A stretch of 64,000 nucleotides of DNA from Struthio camelus. Lineage: Eukaryota > Chordata > Aves > Struthioniformes > Struthionidae. Positions 47,973 through 62,900 of this stretch are shown here, in pieces (position 1 is the first letter of the stretch; each line of letters starts with the position of its first letter). The position numbers and the translations under genes were made by a program. The notes under the pieces are model-generated. The model did not search any database. It was not told where the DNA came from and saw nothing but the letters and a program-made list of their open reading frames with translations. The DNA is taken from positions 28,678,514-28,742,513 of the forward strand of contig NC_090982.1 of assembly GCF_040807025.1 (NCBI RefSeq), read 5' to 3'.

Positions 47973-50900
47973 GTAACGAGCTGCCGCCGCCGCCGCCTCC
48001 TCCTTCCCTTCCCCTCCCCCCCCCCGCCGCGGCCCGCGGGCTCGGCGCCACCCTGGGGCGGCGGCCGCAGCGCCGGCGAGTCCAGTCGGACCGGCCGGGC
48101 CGGGCCGGGCCCCGCCGCCGGCCTGGGCTCGGTGCCCGGCAGCTCGGTCGCTGCTCCACCTGCTCCGCGCTGCCGGCGACTTAAAAATAGTGGTGGGGGC
48201 GGGGCGGGCGGCTGCTGCGGCGCTGCCCCCGCGGGGGGGAGGTGCTGGGGGGGAAGGGAGGGAGGGAGGGAGGGAGGGTGGTGCGGAGGCCGGCGCGGGC
48301 GATGGTGTAAAAAAAAAAATTTTTTTTTTTGAGGTGTATATCTATTTCTTTGGGTTTTATTTATCCGTTATTAAGCTGTTCTTACTGGCTTATTTTGCCT
48401 CCAGACTTCATTTGGCGAGGAAGCTTGTGGATACTGAGATCGAGTGTGGTGCTTAGCACTCACAGAAAGTTTCCTGCAGACTGCCCAGAGAGCTGGAAAC
48501 CGCTCTAGGCGCAGAACTGAGAGCCCAGTTTGTCTTGAAATGAATGTGAAGCTGAACTGCCTTTATTGACTTTTCTTTGCCCGGGAGTGAGAAACTAAAC
48601 AGACAACGCTTCAGGTTTGGACAGCGTTTCCATGTCAGTGCCATGCTGGTGGAAGTGCACAGCCTCACCTGCAAGCAGCAGTGCTGTACAAAAGCGTTGT
48701 TTCTTTTTGGTGCTGTAGTGTGTAAGCCTAGAATAGTTCTTATTTTTCATCTTTTGCATTAAAGAATCAGGACTAGAAACAGACTTTTCGCAGAGTATGG
48801 TTAGGTGTTTCCAAATGCTTTGGCCAACTCCTCCTTGTCCTAGGTGAAGTGAGCAATAGTATGTAAAAATAAATTAGCATCCAAGTTCTGAAAGGAGGAA
48901 GGTATTCTGATTAAATGTGCTGCTTTGGGATTCATTCAGTAACGTCTGTAGGAGAAAGCAGCAATTAAGATCTTTCCTTCTGGTATATGTGGGAAAGGTT
49001 AGGATAGCATAAAGTAACTAAAACATAAAATTGACAGATGTGTGCCCCGCTTTTACAGAGAGGTAATTGTGTTTTCCAGGTGTCTGCAGTATTAGCAAAA
49101 GCAAAGAGCTGAAGTCCTCTTACTTGTGTGTTTGTATGTCTGTAGATGTGAAGCTAGCATCCTTAAGCTATTCCTTACTTAGATTTCCTTTCTTAGGTAT
49201 TATAGCTTGAATTAGATTCTGGAAGCTTCTGAAATTTTTTGCAGCTTGGACATTTTTTATTCATTCTTTTATTTTCCAAGATGCTGTCTTTGGTTTCATC
49301 TGTGCAGTCATCTTCCTTCAGAGAGTCAAGGTGTTTGTGGGATCTCTGCAAAGTTCTGTCTCCGTACAGAGTCTTAAAATTGCAACCACACATGTAACTG
49401 CTAGAGAGAAAGTATTAATCCTTTGTCTCTAGCATTAGGGCCACAAATAGCGTATTTTTAGGGGTTATTTGCATCTTACTTGAAAGAACTGATGAAACTA
49501 ATTGTTTGATTTGTGAACTCAATAGTTCCAGAGTCATCCCTTACAATTTCTTTATATTCAGGGAAGGCAAGCAAAATATTTAACCTAAAATATAGAACGT
49601 CCTATAAAAGTTATGGACAACCGTTATATGTTACAAAAAGTTAAAAGCTTATATTTTTCCTGCTCTGTAGATCATTTGAGGTTTCTCCCGACGGCTTATG
49701 CTTGTATGAGGCAATTAATTCTTAACAGATAAAGAGCTTGTGTGCTCCCTTGCTTTTTTAAATAAATAGGTATCAATAATTTTTACTTCGGAGTATTGAT
49801 TTTTTGGACTTTATAAAAGTGATTTTTTTTATCATTTTCCTTTTAAATAGTTCTAATATTTCAGAGGCTTTAGAGCATTTTTTCTTTATATGAAAATGCC
49901 TTCTTCCTCAGTACAGTGCCTTTGTTCTGGAATGAAATTAGTTTTTCTCTTTACAGTTTGTATACTTGCATTGGCATGGGAGCTGGTATATGAAGCTATG
50001 TCTTGTTCTGAAGTTCCCAGAACTGCAGTGCAACACTGTTAAAGCATCATCTGTTGAAGGGACCATTTCTGATGGTCCGCTGCATCGTGCTTTCCCTTGT
50101 GTATGCACCTTAAACTGTATTTAATGGTGTGTACATCTGCAATATTTCTTTCATTCCAAAGATCTTGAAGGACCTAAAACATACATTCATTGAATGGAAA
50201 GGTTGCTACTATGTTTATATGGAGGCCTTCAATGATTAGTAAATCCCTACTGTTGCAGGGTACCTGATATCTTAATGTGTTCATTTTTTTGGTTTCCTAA
50301 ATTACTATTGTGGAACAACCTTCATGGATTCATTCCATCTGTCTGACTGTCTCTCTTAGTTTTAGAAAAACGGTGCAGTTCTTTGTCGTAATATTTTGTT
50401 TAATACATTTCAGTCTTGTGTACGTGCCATGATAAACTTGTTTAAATTCAACATGAATAGTGTAGTCTTAAGGGATTTAAGACAACCTAATTTCAAATAT
50501 TTAAGCAGTGATTAACAGCAAAGTTGTTCTGTCATAACAAATGGCCAATGCTTTCCGAATGCTTCAGCGTACTGCGCAGTTGCTATATATGCATATCTTA
50601 CATTTTAAAAATTAGGTATTCTTTCTCCCCGAGTGATTAAATACCCAAGGGAGTTTTTTAGACGCTGTGCTAACAAATTATGTCCAACTTGTGGTATTTT
50701 ATAGCTAGCCTGTTTAGATTAAGGCTGATAACCTGCTGTGAGTGGTTTGTAGTTTGAAACTTTATGAAGTTTCCAAATTTACAGAAGAGGAAACTATATT
50801 AATGAACATGCTTAACTTTCACTTCAGTTGTGTATGATGAGAGAATTCAGTATGTCATACGAAAGCATACATGCAGTCTATGCTGTAAAGTTATATAACT

Positions 50901-53900
50901 GCTCCTAATAAAATACATGTACAGGGTACCATTACTTTAGTAATGTTATAAAATACGGGTTTTTTTGTTCAGAAGAAACCTCACATTGAAGGATAAAAAT
51001 GCAAACTGTCTCACTGTTAAAGAAAGATTGGAAATTCTAAAAAAGAGTCTTGGCTGAATTGCAAGGAAGAGCTCAGTGACCTGAAATCTTTAGACGATAC
51101 AGAAACTAGAGAGTAGGTCAAACTATAAATATGAAAAGGTAATTTGAACATGCAAGGCCAACATTGAAAAGGCCAAGGCTCATATAAAAATGTAACAGAG
51201 AAAAAAAAACATGCTCATTAAGAACTTCATTAGTATGAGGCCAAATAAAAAAGTTGATCTTTTAAGCGGCTGCGAAGGAAAACTATTGAATGGATATGCT
51301 GAGAAGGTCAGTGTTTCAATCCTCTTCTTGTTCTGGTCTTCACTTAAACAGTTAATTTCAGTGGGATACATTAATGAACGTGTAAGAACCTAGCTTAGAA
51401 AAGCAGGTTAGATGAGTATTTAGATAAGTTAGATATTTTCAAATGTTCTAGATCTAATACAGTTTTACATGAATACATGTCTGAAGCAATCTAAGATGTT
51501 AACTGTTATCTTTGAGGAAACAATGGACCATGCAGGTGAGGTTTCTAGAAACAAAGAGAGCAAACAGTTGTTTCACCAAAGTCCATGAGGCTACTGTTTT
51601 CTTTTGACTCAGTCTAAATAACTTTTCGTTCAGTGTCTTCATTCGACTCTCTAAACTGTGCTCTAAGATACCTAATTCTTGTTGACTTGGCACACCTACT
51701 TGCTAGATAATGTCTCAAGCATATCTTGCTTAACATGGTTTGTTGTTAGGGCAGCTATGCTAGTTGGACTATCCAGGCAGATATTTGACACAAGTCTGTG
51801 GGCAGCCAAGCACTTCTTACCTACTTTTTCCAGCTACACCTATTGTTCTAATGCAAGACTGCTTCCTTTACATACCTTATCCTTTAGAAAGAGAGCTGTC
51901 ATAGGTCATTCAGGCCGTCTTTAAAAATACCTGCGAGTAACAGTGGATCACAATTTTTCTGTTAAGATTAATCTGATGGACCTCGATCATGAGTAAGAGA
52001 ATCCCTTTGAATAAGAGAATTTGTTTCTTGTTCCATAAGTGTCTTGTGATGTGTTTGCAAAGAACAAGTGGAAAGGAGATGAAACAATTTGAAAATGGTT
52101 TTCAAAACACAGAGCAAGCGTTCTTTACTGTGCTGGCTGTTCTAAGGAAGCTACAGTGTGGGTTGCTGCTTTGAATTGGCGACTGATTCCGTTACAGAAA
52201 AGCAGGGCCTCTGTGGTCCAGCCACCCTCTTCTCATCAATGTTCTGCCATCCCTGACGCAGAAGTCCCAAAAATACGAACATTGATATATCTTTGGCAAC
52301 CTGGAAAACATTGTACTATTTGGTACTCTGTTGCTGCTGGTGGCATTTGGTTTTAAGCAATAAAGTATACAGCTGCAGCAAACATAACACAATTCTGAAA
52401 TGTCTTAAAGAGCACAGTGCTTTATCTCTTTCAGTGTTAACTAGACCATTCTCTTGAAATAGGAAGTGTTCAGTGATTGCTTAAACTTAAATAAATAACA
52501 GGTATACATACCCAAAATACAGCTATGCATTTACTGGATGTGGTAGTCCTTCGTATTGTATATGAAGCACCTTGTACTGTATTGTGACGGTGAATTGTCA
52601 AGGAGAATTTTCAGTTTCCCCCCTTTCTAGGGTGGTTGCTGAAAAGTTGATCAGATAGATGTCTGATAGATGCTAAGGGAAGATGTGAATACAGTATGTA
52701 CAGGCACACCTGAATTAGAGATAATTTGAGGCAGATAGTTCACAAGGAAGATACAAGGCACAGACTCCGGGCCAGGGTAGTTACTGAAACAAGTGATTCT
52801 CCCCATCCCTCACGGAGAGCTATTGTAGAGGCTATATTGACAACATTTTCATCTTATCGATGGAAACTAAATTGGTAATAAACAGACTATATTTAGGACA
52901 AAATTAAAGGAGTCGAGTGATTGGACATTTGGTTGGATATCAATGGGGATTCCACAATGTTTTAAGAAACTTTTCTTTAGGCCCTAATTTGCTTTCATTT
53001 GTTCTTTGACACCGTGAGGGTCAGAGGATCTAGAAGGAGATGTTGGGGAGAGAAGCAAGTGCCCAAGTCTTGGCAGCGACTTGATGCTGCTTTTATGTAG
53101 GCAGCTGGAAAGTTCTATGTCTACACTATAGCAGATACGAGCATCCTCCTACATATTAGTAAAGTCATTTGAACTGACTGAGGGAGGAAGAATATCTAGT
53201 AGTTCGTGCTGTTTTTTGTGAGCTATCTTACAACAGACGTCAATAGATGAGGTAGTTGGTGGACACTCAAATCCTTTGATTTGGCTTTCAGCTTGTCTCC
53301 AGAAGGGATGCTTAGATAGGAATAATTAACAGCACAAACACAGACAGAAAATGAGTGGCAAGGCAGCAGTTTGTAGAAAGCGATGAAAGGGAATCACAAG
53401 CTGAACTCAAATCAGTAATGTAATACTGTTGCTAAAAAGCAGAAATTATGGTACAATATGTGAGCAAGAGTGTTGGGTACTGGTCAGATATCAGCTGAGG
53501 TGTTTTCAGTTTCTGATGCCTAGCATCTTTTCTTTCATACATTTTTCTGTAGCTTCCTCCTATCATACCCTTTATTTACAAGGACAGCAGAGATATGATG
53601 AATCCTTAGGTTAAAACGCTAGCCTTTCTGTGTGGATTAATTCCCCCCACCCTTTAATTTTTACTGACATCTCTAACAGAATTTCAGTTAGGCCTTTTTC
53701 GTGAAGTAGTTTGCCACATATATCTTACTTCCTACATCTCTGTGAGCAACATCTTTGGCTGTAGATGTTCAGTCATGCACTCAAATTCTAACAGCTATTT
53801 TGAGTGTATAAAATTAAAACTATAAACCTTTTATTCCAGAATGTTGACAAATGTTTGATTCTGTTAAATTAGTTACACTATCCAGATGTCAGTAAAGCTA

Positions 53901-56900
53901 AAAATTTCCTTCATTTGTAGCCTAAATAAACCCTAGACTGTACTACAGGTATTTATAAACATTTTGGCTTTTATTACTGCTTTGGCTGTAAGCCTACATG
54001 TTTAAAGCTAGGTAATTACACAGCTCCAACTCCTACATATACTATTTTCTGTATATGCAACTGGCTCATTTGGACAGGTTTCTTACTCATCAAACAGGAT
54101 TTTATCCAGGTGCATTTCTGTCTTCAGTCCCCGTCCCCCCCCCCCCCCCAAAAACAAAACAAAACAAAACAAAACAAACACACACAACTCTAAAGCAATA
54201 AAAAAAACCACCCTTGATGTATTTTGAAATCTTTGCAGTTAAAATCCATTTGCAGTGCTCCAAGACAATAAAGTTCAGTAGCCATATTATAGTCTATAGC
54301 AGATGTTTGTTCCCTTGTTTCCCTGCCTGTGTTTGTGAGGGCAACTTAATGTTTGTAGCAGAGCATGCAGGGGATAGTGCAATTTCACTTGCAGTTTAAT
54401 GACAAATGAAATAGCTGACTGTGACGGAGAGTAACTTTTTGCAGTGAAAGGGAATACTGATAGGGTCAGTTATGATATCTCAAATTAGAATGCTAATTAG
54501 ATGTCAGCTGAGGGGTGGTAACTTTTGAAACAGTTCAGGTTTAATTGTAAGACTCTTTAGTGATAGTCCTCCTTGTGCGCTCTTTCTCTCTCAGATGTAG
54601 ACAAACCAAAGGATACATAAATGTATAAAACAGTGCTTCAGTAGCCTTTTGTATGCTTTGATGGTCAATTCAGTATGCTCATGCCTTCAGCTAAGCAGGG
54701 TTTGGGAAGTAGTAAGTAAACTGTTTGCTTAACTGTTAGTAAGTGAACAAGGGTATTTTAGTGAATGTGTTTTCAGTAAGTTTACATTAAAATTGGAGAT
54801 GATTGCAGTTTTATTAATTTATGTCTAATGTTTTTGAGTAAAAGCTTTAAACTTGTGAATCATAAAACTGTAAATACAAGAAAAGGGTGAAAAATAACAA
54901 AGAATTATTTCAGTAGTCCTTCCCCATCCCAGCTTTTTACACAGACTTGTCAAAACCATCATGTTTACAGTGTTGATGCTGTTTGTGTTCTGTGCCCACG
55001 TGATGTGCTTGGGTAAAATGAGCTATACTTCTCCATCACAAAATATTTTTTGTAAGTGCTTGAGATAATAATCCTTGCTGACTTTGTGATACCTTGCTTT
55101 TAGAAGCATTAGGACTGTCAAATTATTACAGCTTAAGTTACTGTGCCTCAGCTGAAATGTGGTGTATTCTACGCCCTCAATAAATGCAAGATAATTTTAC
55201 TTGATGCACAGTGGAAACCAAAGAAACTAGACCCGGTTAAATTACCTCATGTGTGATGTAGACTTAGAACATGCCAGTGAACATTTACCATTGCTCAACT
55301 GACATACAAAAATTTAAGCTGTGGTAATTTGATTACAAACCTGAACCCTTACGCTGTATACCATTAGAATTACTTACCATGAATACAATTAGCCATGTCT
55401 TTTCAGAGAAGGTGGAGGCACACGTTTGTTTTTTCCCCCCTCTCTCACATAGTGGAGCTTTCTGTCATGAGTATTAAAGCTATCTGTATGGGATCAGCTT
55501 TGTTAGGGAATAAATTTTGAGTGGAATGGACTCCAACAGTGAATAAATACTTTGACTTTGGCATGGCGTAGAAAGACCACTGTTATTATACTGCTGCTGG
55601 GAATGCTTTCTTTGGCTTTTTCTTTCCTAATATTCCTGTCAATCTGTATGCTGTAAAGTTTAAAAGCAGAGCCACTAGCTCTCGAAACCAGTCCTCTGCA
55701 TATAGTATTTCTCTTGAGGAGAAGTTGATAGCAGCACGTGGCAGAGGTGTAGTATGCTACCTCAAACTGTTTATAAATTGTTGAGATGAATAGATTAAAT
55801 CATTCGAAACCTTACAGTACTTTGATTACCACAAGATGGGTGTTAATTTTACCTAAACAGTTTTTCAATAGCAATTCAGTAACTTGGGTCAACTCTTTGA
55901 AGGAATACATTTTTTGAAATTAGAGTCCTATTCCTCAGACTCGATGGTACTTTTTAACAGTAATCCAATGCCGTCAGGGCTGCATGACTGCAAGATTATC
56001 TCTTCCTCTTGGAGCTCCTGTCTTTCCATAGGACTCCTCATTTCTCACTTGGGTCCCCCAAAGGAGCAAATTATTTAGTCAATCAAATCTGCATTTACAA
56101 TCTGAAGTTATGAGCCTTTCCAGGCCTGTAATCCGCTTCTGGTTTCCTAAATCTGATTTATACCGCTGTTCAGCTATATCAGGTATCTGTTTCATGTGCA
56201 TGTTTTAACAGTATGCAAGTAATTTGACGGTAATCATTGCAGGTGTTCAGTCCTTCTTGTAGAATTTGCAGAAGCCATTGCTTCAAATTATATGTATGTT
56301 TTTAAGTAATGAGTTACCTGTTTGGTTCTAATATCAAGTTTGTGATGCGATCTTGAAAATAAAATCTTCTATGTTTACAGGATGCTGAATTTGTTGTTGA
56401 GATATTTGACAATTAGATTTACTGTAATGCTTCCCATGAACTCTCTGTAAGCTTGTAAACAGATGCTAAGTGAAAGGCAAGTATTTGTTTAGCGGAGTTG
56501 TTCTAGGAACAGGTCAGTCAAGATTCAGACTTCCTGGAGGGTGAGGTCTGAGGAGTTGAAATAATAAAACTTGACATTCATCTAATTCGCTGCTGGTCAG
56601 CAATTTAATCAACTGCAGAGGATTCCATATAGGACTCAGTTTCAGTGTTCAGCATCTCGCTGGCCTACAGACAAATAGGACATTTAGTATAAATGTGTAG
56701 TGTGTTTAATTGAACGAATTTTGATAATTTTAAGGTAGTATATTGTTAGCTGGCATGAAAACAGAAGGAGTTAATGATTAAGTGTGGCTATTTTTATGCC
56801 AATTTTTTTTCCTCAGAAGTATCCCATCACTGCTCTAACTGGTGCTAGCAGTAGGACTACAGAACGTTTTTCTTACTGTGTCAGATTGACCTTTTCTGAG

Positions 56901-59900
56901 GCAGCTGGTTTACAGCAGTTTTACCATAACTTGCAAGTGCAAGATTTTCTTTAGTGCTAAATAGTTGCTGGAAATGTAATATTGTAGCATGGCTTATAGT
57001 CTTTCAAGCATAGGAAGCAGAAAGCTAAGGAAAAAGCAGCAAGCTTTTAATTTCAGATGGCTTCTTATAAAACGTGGCAGTCATTTCCAACCTTTTTACT
57101 TTGTGGAATCTCAGTTTTTTTCCCCCACTCATGCAAATTGCATAGGAAAGACGCAAAGGGAGATTGTTGTGTAGCATACGTGAACATTGTATTCTTAATC
57201 ATCCTTCATGGCTATTTTGTGTAATGTGTGGGTACCTTCCACCCCAAAGACTCAGAGAAGCACAGGTCAAAGAGCACTAATTCAGACCTCGAGATGTTTA
57301 ACATGCGCCACTACTGACTTGCTGGATTTTAGTTTTACCTATTGGTCTCTTGCCTTTTAGGAGCCGTAGCGCTGAAGAATCTTGAAATAAAAGAAAATGC
57401 ACTGGTAAGTGAATGAAAACAAAAATAACACTGTTGCAAAAACTGACTCTTGGACAACATATTGGGCTGTACTTGCTCTTTTCTTTCCTATCTTAGAGTA
57501 CGCAACCTTTTAAATAAAAACTTACTGCTTTTTTCTGCTCTAGAAGCAGTGAGTTGGAAGAGTCAATTTAAAGTGCTAAGGCCTTGATTCTTCATATTCA
57601 TATACAAGCATAATTACAGTTTTGTTCGGATTGTCTGATGAATTTGAGATTGTAGATGAAGTTGTATATGGGCTTCACTTAGCATGTTTTTCAAAAGGAA
57701 AAAACTCTCATTAATTGCTAAAGGAATGTATTGAGGTCAAAAATAATACCGGAAAACCTTCCTTTCTCTATAGGTTATGAAGGTGAAGCTTGCTGTTGGG
57801 AACGTGTTTAGCCTAGCCTTGCTTAACAGTCTAAGTGAATTACCAAAATCTATCTTGTTGCATTATATTCAATGGTGTTTTTTGGCGGTTAAGGGGTAAA
57901 TTATATGTTAAAGTTGTCTTTCTTTTTTCCTCCTTATTTGGGAAAAAAATCACAAGTGGCTGAAATGAGATTAAATATTCTAAAACACTTTCTTTCAGAG
58001 TCAGCTGGATGTGCCATTTAAAGTTAAAGCAGGACATATTAGTAAGTTATATTTTGTAATACGTGTGTCAGTAATGCAGGAATTAATAAATATACTTCTT
58101 TTCTTTGCTGGTGGCCTTAGGTGTCCTAAGCAAGTAATTTTTCTAATTTTCTTGATTTGCATGTTTTGTATATTCTGAAGTTTTTTTTGTCTGAAACAAC
58201 TGTAAATAATTGTTTGAAGATGCTTCTTTCCTAGAGCTAAGATGGTAAGGTTTAAATATATGGGAGACTTGTTAATCACTTCATTCCTAGCAAGAAAAGA
58301 ATCCAGCACAGCAAAATTTTAAAACTGAGTAGTACTGGATCTCTTCTGTCATTTTAGCAAGACTCAGTATGGTATTGACTCCCACTTTGCTGTTTATCCT
58401 CCTTCCTCTTTTTTTTGCACATATCAAAATTTTTTTGCAGTACGTGTTGACTGTTATGTAAAAATCATTTCTTAAAGCAAGACAGTAAATCTAAAGACAT
58501 TTTATTTCCCTGAAAGTGTTTATTTTATGTGACTGTCATCTCTCAGTTTATTAAAACTGGCGCTTATATGAAGAGTGAGAGACATTGTTACCTCAGGATC
58601 CAACTTTCCCTGTGCTTGCAGACATATTATTGTGACCTCCTCCACAGAACAAGAAGGAAAGTTTCGTGTTTTAAAAATTCTGGGTTTGGCAGTGTTTAGC
58701 TGGCCGATTACGTATGAGCTGCCCATGCTGCTCTTGTTTATGAGGGTATTGCAGCGGATATGGAAGGAAGGAGAGGCTGTTAGGAAGAAGGAATATGGTT
58801 CAAGGCAGTAAGGAGAGGAACTGTAGACTTACTAGTTCTGCTCTTGGAAAAACTTGCCTAACGTTCATTTATGAGCTGTGTAAAACAAACAAAAAACCCA
58901 AAGGACGCCAGACCCTCAGATGCATGTATTTTTTGTCTGATATAATAATTCAGTTATTCAATTCAACAATTTTGTTGTTAATTTCAACTATCTTTCTAAT
59001 ATTGCATCTTTTTTTTCAGTCAATTATTTAATTGTTTAGCTTAACCTTTTTCTTTTGCATTTGTAGGTCAACTTAACCTGCAGATTCCATGGCAAAATCT
59101 TTATACTCAACCTGTTGAGGCAGTTCTTGATGGAGTTTATTTGCTTATCGTGCCCACAGCCAGTAAGTTAATTTAGTGAGTATAGTTTGATGGGATTTCA
59201 GAAGTCTCTGTAATCAGTTGATACTGCTTTCATTAGCTTTGTTGCTAGGAGATGCTCTCACCAAATCCAAGTAGATAATGGGAAATAGGGGGTCTTCTGG
59301 TAGTTTAGATTTAGTCTAGTATTTGGCTGTTAGATGCCTACTAATAAAATGTGAAAAGAATTACTTTAGATTAAAAAGGGGAAACAGCATCTTCCAATGT
59401 GTAAGGTCTTAATTTTTTTACATTGTGTATTTAGGCATAAAATATGATGCTGAAAAAGAAGCTAGACAGCTCTTAGAAGCAAGACAAAGAGAACTGCAAA
59501 GGATAGAGGAAGCAAAGCAGAAAATAGCTGACCAAGGTAAGAGTGGGAAAAGCTAATAGAGGTGGTCCCGTTTTTTCTACATTTTAAAAAAAAATAAGGC
59601 TAGGTTTTCCACTTCAATGGTTTCAGATTCATGTTCTCCTCTTGATATTTTAAGCTATTAGTTACAGAATCTAACTCCCTTTGGAAAGTTGTTACAACCT
59701 TGCAAAAGCATCTCGATTAGTAGTTCTAGTAGCTGATGAATTTTGAATATTTTTGTGCAGAATATTGTTGACCTTTGGAAATCAGATGCTATGTTGCTTA
59801 GAACTGTGATTAGTTCACATGGAATCATATATAGGTGGCATCATTATCGCAGAAGGAGGAGCGTCCTGAAAATGAAGAGGTTCAAAAGGTGACATGAGCT

Positions 59901-62900
59901 GATGTAATTAAGACTTTTGGAATATTATTTATTTGCTTACGTCATATCTTGCCCAACTTGCCTCTTCTCCGATAAGAAACAATTTAGCTTGGCTTACAGC
60001 AGCAAAGAACTTTTATGGTTATACCTTTTTAAAGCTTCTGTTTCGTTTCTTCGGAACATATTAAGTCTTATCATCTTACATTGAAATTTTGATATTAAAA
60101 AAAAAAGTCCTGACCACCTGGAATATCAGTTATCAGAATAACCTGATTCTTCATGCATCAGGTAATAATGCTGGAACCCTGTAGGATGCGGATATAAATG
60201 TTACAGAATATACTGAAATAACAGTTTTATGCAATTAGAGTATAGTATAATAGAAGATTTAATTATCTATCTTATGATGTTATTCTGCTGTACAATTTTT
60301 GTAGTTGTGAACGATTTCGTTCTTGTTTTTGGTGTTTCTAACACCATCTAGCCAGCTACAAAACTTTTATTGTGTTGGTTTTTGTTTTTTGCAAGCAAAA
60401 CAAACGTTTTGTTTTTGAAAATATTTTCTTTTTTATACTAAATAGTGTAGTTTTAAAAACTATTTTAAAAGCAAATAAATTTTTTTTCCTTCAACTTAGA
60501 TAAAGTAAAAGAAGAGAAACAGGATACTTTTGTTGAAAAATTAATCACTCAGGTCATAAAAAATCTTCAGGTGAAAATTTCCAACATCCATGTTCGCTAT
60601 GAAGATGATGTGAGTACTTTTGTGTATTTTAAAATACAGGGTTGCGTACTATAACATTGAACTAGGAATTAGACTGTTTTTTCTCCTCTTGCTTTCCACA
60701 TTGAGAGAATACTACTAAAATTTTGAAAGTTAAGTTGAAGATGAAAACAGATAAAAGTATTGTACCAAAGTGTAAAGATATTTATCTGGATATGGTTGGA
60801 TACATAGAGGATAAATCGATCAGATCTTTGCAAGATATATATATTTTTTTATTTTAAGCTCTTGATTTCCAAGTCTAAATTTTGAGCATAAGTTGATGCT
60901 TTTTTTTTTTTGATTTCTTTTTCCTCCTCTATTAGATCACAAATCGGAATAACCCACTGTCATTTGGGATTTCACTTCAGAATCTGAGTTTGCAGGTAAT
61001 ATATACTTTCATCTGAAAGCATCTATTAGATCATTCACGTTGATGTATACTGATAGGTTAAGTCAGGCTTGTGTATATTGATGTTTCTTCTGATCACGTA
61101 TTCTTTGATGAAAGAATACCCATAGTCCTGAGCTATGCACATGATAACTACTCAGTTCACCAAATCCAGTGTAAATACTAGACGCAAATCAAATTTCCTG
61201 TGCCTGCAGCACTTCTTGGTTGCCAGCCGCCAGACTGCGCTGGAGTGTTGATATTCAGAATTTGTAAATTGTAGCATTTTTTACTGAAACTGCCATGAGC
61301 CCCAAGAAGGGAAGTCACTTCTTAATATTTAGAAAAATAATGAGTGGTATCCTATGTTGAGCTGGAGAGCTCAGTTCTTTGACCTGCATGCTCCAGTTTA
61401 AAGTGGTAATAGTAGTCAGCATAAACCCTGTATACTTTTTCTGGAAGAATACTGTAAGGGCAATACGCTGGTTATTCTGAGTTGCTCTGACTCAGTAGCT
61501 TCTGTTGTATGATTAATAATCTTAAAGATCACATATATAAGCAAATATTACTTTATTCTGTTGAATGAACAAAACTGTTTTGTAAACACTTGTTCTTAGC
61601 CTCTTGAGGACACAATGGAAGCTTTTTGCCAACTCCTCTATGCAAAGGAAAGTAGTACTATTTGCATAATGAACAAAAACTTCTTGGTATTGTTACTGTT
61701 TTACTCTTGAAATGCCTGTCACCGTTAGCATTGAAAACATATGATAATGTAAACTATTTCTGTTTGGCTCAAACTAATTTGCTACTTCCAGAATTACAAA
61801 AGAATTCTAGTGCTTTGTTTTTCTCTTTCCATGGAGCCTGCATAAAAATAGTTCTGGTGTAAAAGAACACAGTTTGCAATAATGAAAATAGATTTTTACA
61901 AAATTTTTTGGTTCTTACATGCAGCCTGACAATCACTGCAAGTATATGTACATTTTGAGGGAAGTAGTCCGATAAAGTTTCCAGCTAAGAAGATAAAGTC
62001 TTAATCTACTTAAAACAGAAGACACTCTCCTGTTATTTTCAATGGAGTTTAGTTATGATTTTGTTCCTGTCTGTTTTACTGGCTTATTTCAGTGATGATT
62101 CTAAAATTAGAGCAAAAGATTGCTATATTATAGACATCAGAATAACTTTCCTTCATTTCTTTTCAGACCTCAGATAAGAACTGGAATCCATGTTTACATG
62201 ATGAAACTGCCAAGTTATTCTACAAGGTACAATATAAACTGTATGCTAAAGAAAGAGTTGTTATAGTACAGGTTGTTACAAATTTAAGTTCCTTATACAG
62301 AAAATGAGATCAAGAAAAATTTTAACTCTGCAGGCTGTGAAATAGGAAGGTGCCTAGTGCTCCTGTGAGGAGCATTCTGAATAATTTCATTCATCCAGAC
62401 TCTATGAAATTCAAATTACTCATGCAAAATTTGTAGCTGGCATTATTAATGATTCATTATATTTTCAGCTTGTACGACTGGATAACCTTTTTGCATATTG
62501 GAATGTGAAATCTGAGATGTTCTATCATGGTGGTTATGATGAATCTTTGGTAAGTAAAGCATATGATAGTGTACTTAATATTCTAGTTCTTATTGTGACA
62601 TGTTCAGTATGCTTCACATGCAGTTCTGCTTCCATTTATGTCAATGGTCCAGAAAATTGTCTTGTTGGTAATGACTCTTTTAGGAACAAAGATAGTGATT
62701 GTTAAAGGTTTTCATGTGACTGAAGTACAGCTTCACCCAGCTGTAGGAGGTGAACAAAATGTCCTTCGCCGGTTATAAGTTACATAAAATGCGCTATCGT
62801 TCTACTGTTCGGTCATTTAATTTAGTTAAAAGGCAGTCCTTTAATAAACAGGTGTTATGTTTTAACAAACAGGTGTTATGTTTTAACTTCAAACAGAATT

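Larger units (their letters stand above)
47525..48300 (+). promoter_or_regulatory. VPS13A: CpG island promoter and 5' UTR of VPS13A
   Basis: An abrupt switch from AT-rich to very GC/CpG-rich DNA with GC boxes and no TATA box. The probable 5' UTR holds GGTGAGGCGGGC tandem words near 47,770-47,795 and a short GCTCT repeat (about 47,833-47,853) ending 20 bases before the start codon. The ATG context GGCAGGATGG is only moderately favourable (G at +4 and at -3). The island extends into intron 1. A housekeeping-type, dispersed start site is expected. The island could also fire an upstream antisense transcript, as such promoters often do; nothing in the sequence proves it. Confidence 0.8.
47973..57360 (+). 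other. VPS13A: VPS13A intron 1 (9.4 kb)
   Basis: The largest intron in the window. Its first 0.3 kb belongs to the CpG island and includes a GGGA repeat (48,251-48,279) and an A11T11 tract (48,309-48,330). The rest is AT-rich with a C15/(AAAAC)n tract at 54,135-54,185. No nested gene, LINE or RNA gene was recognised. First introns of CpG-island genes often hold regulatory elements, but none can be named here. Confidence 0.85.

Noticed and set aside
47807-48184. Open frame running from exon 1 through the donor into intron 1 of VPS13A
   Set aside because: The protein matches VPS13A only to the GTAACG donor; beyond it the sequence is CpG-island low complexity.
54135-54185. Possible poly(A) tail of a retrocopy at the (AAAAC)n tract
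   Set aside because: No gene- or LINE-like sequence precedes it on either strand; it is a simple-sequence cluster.
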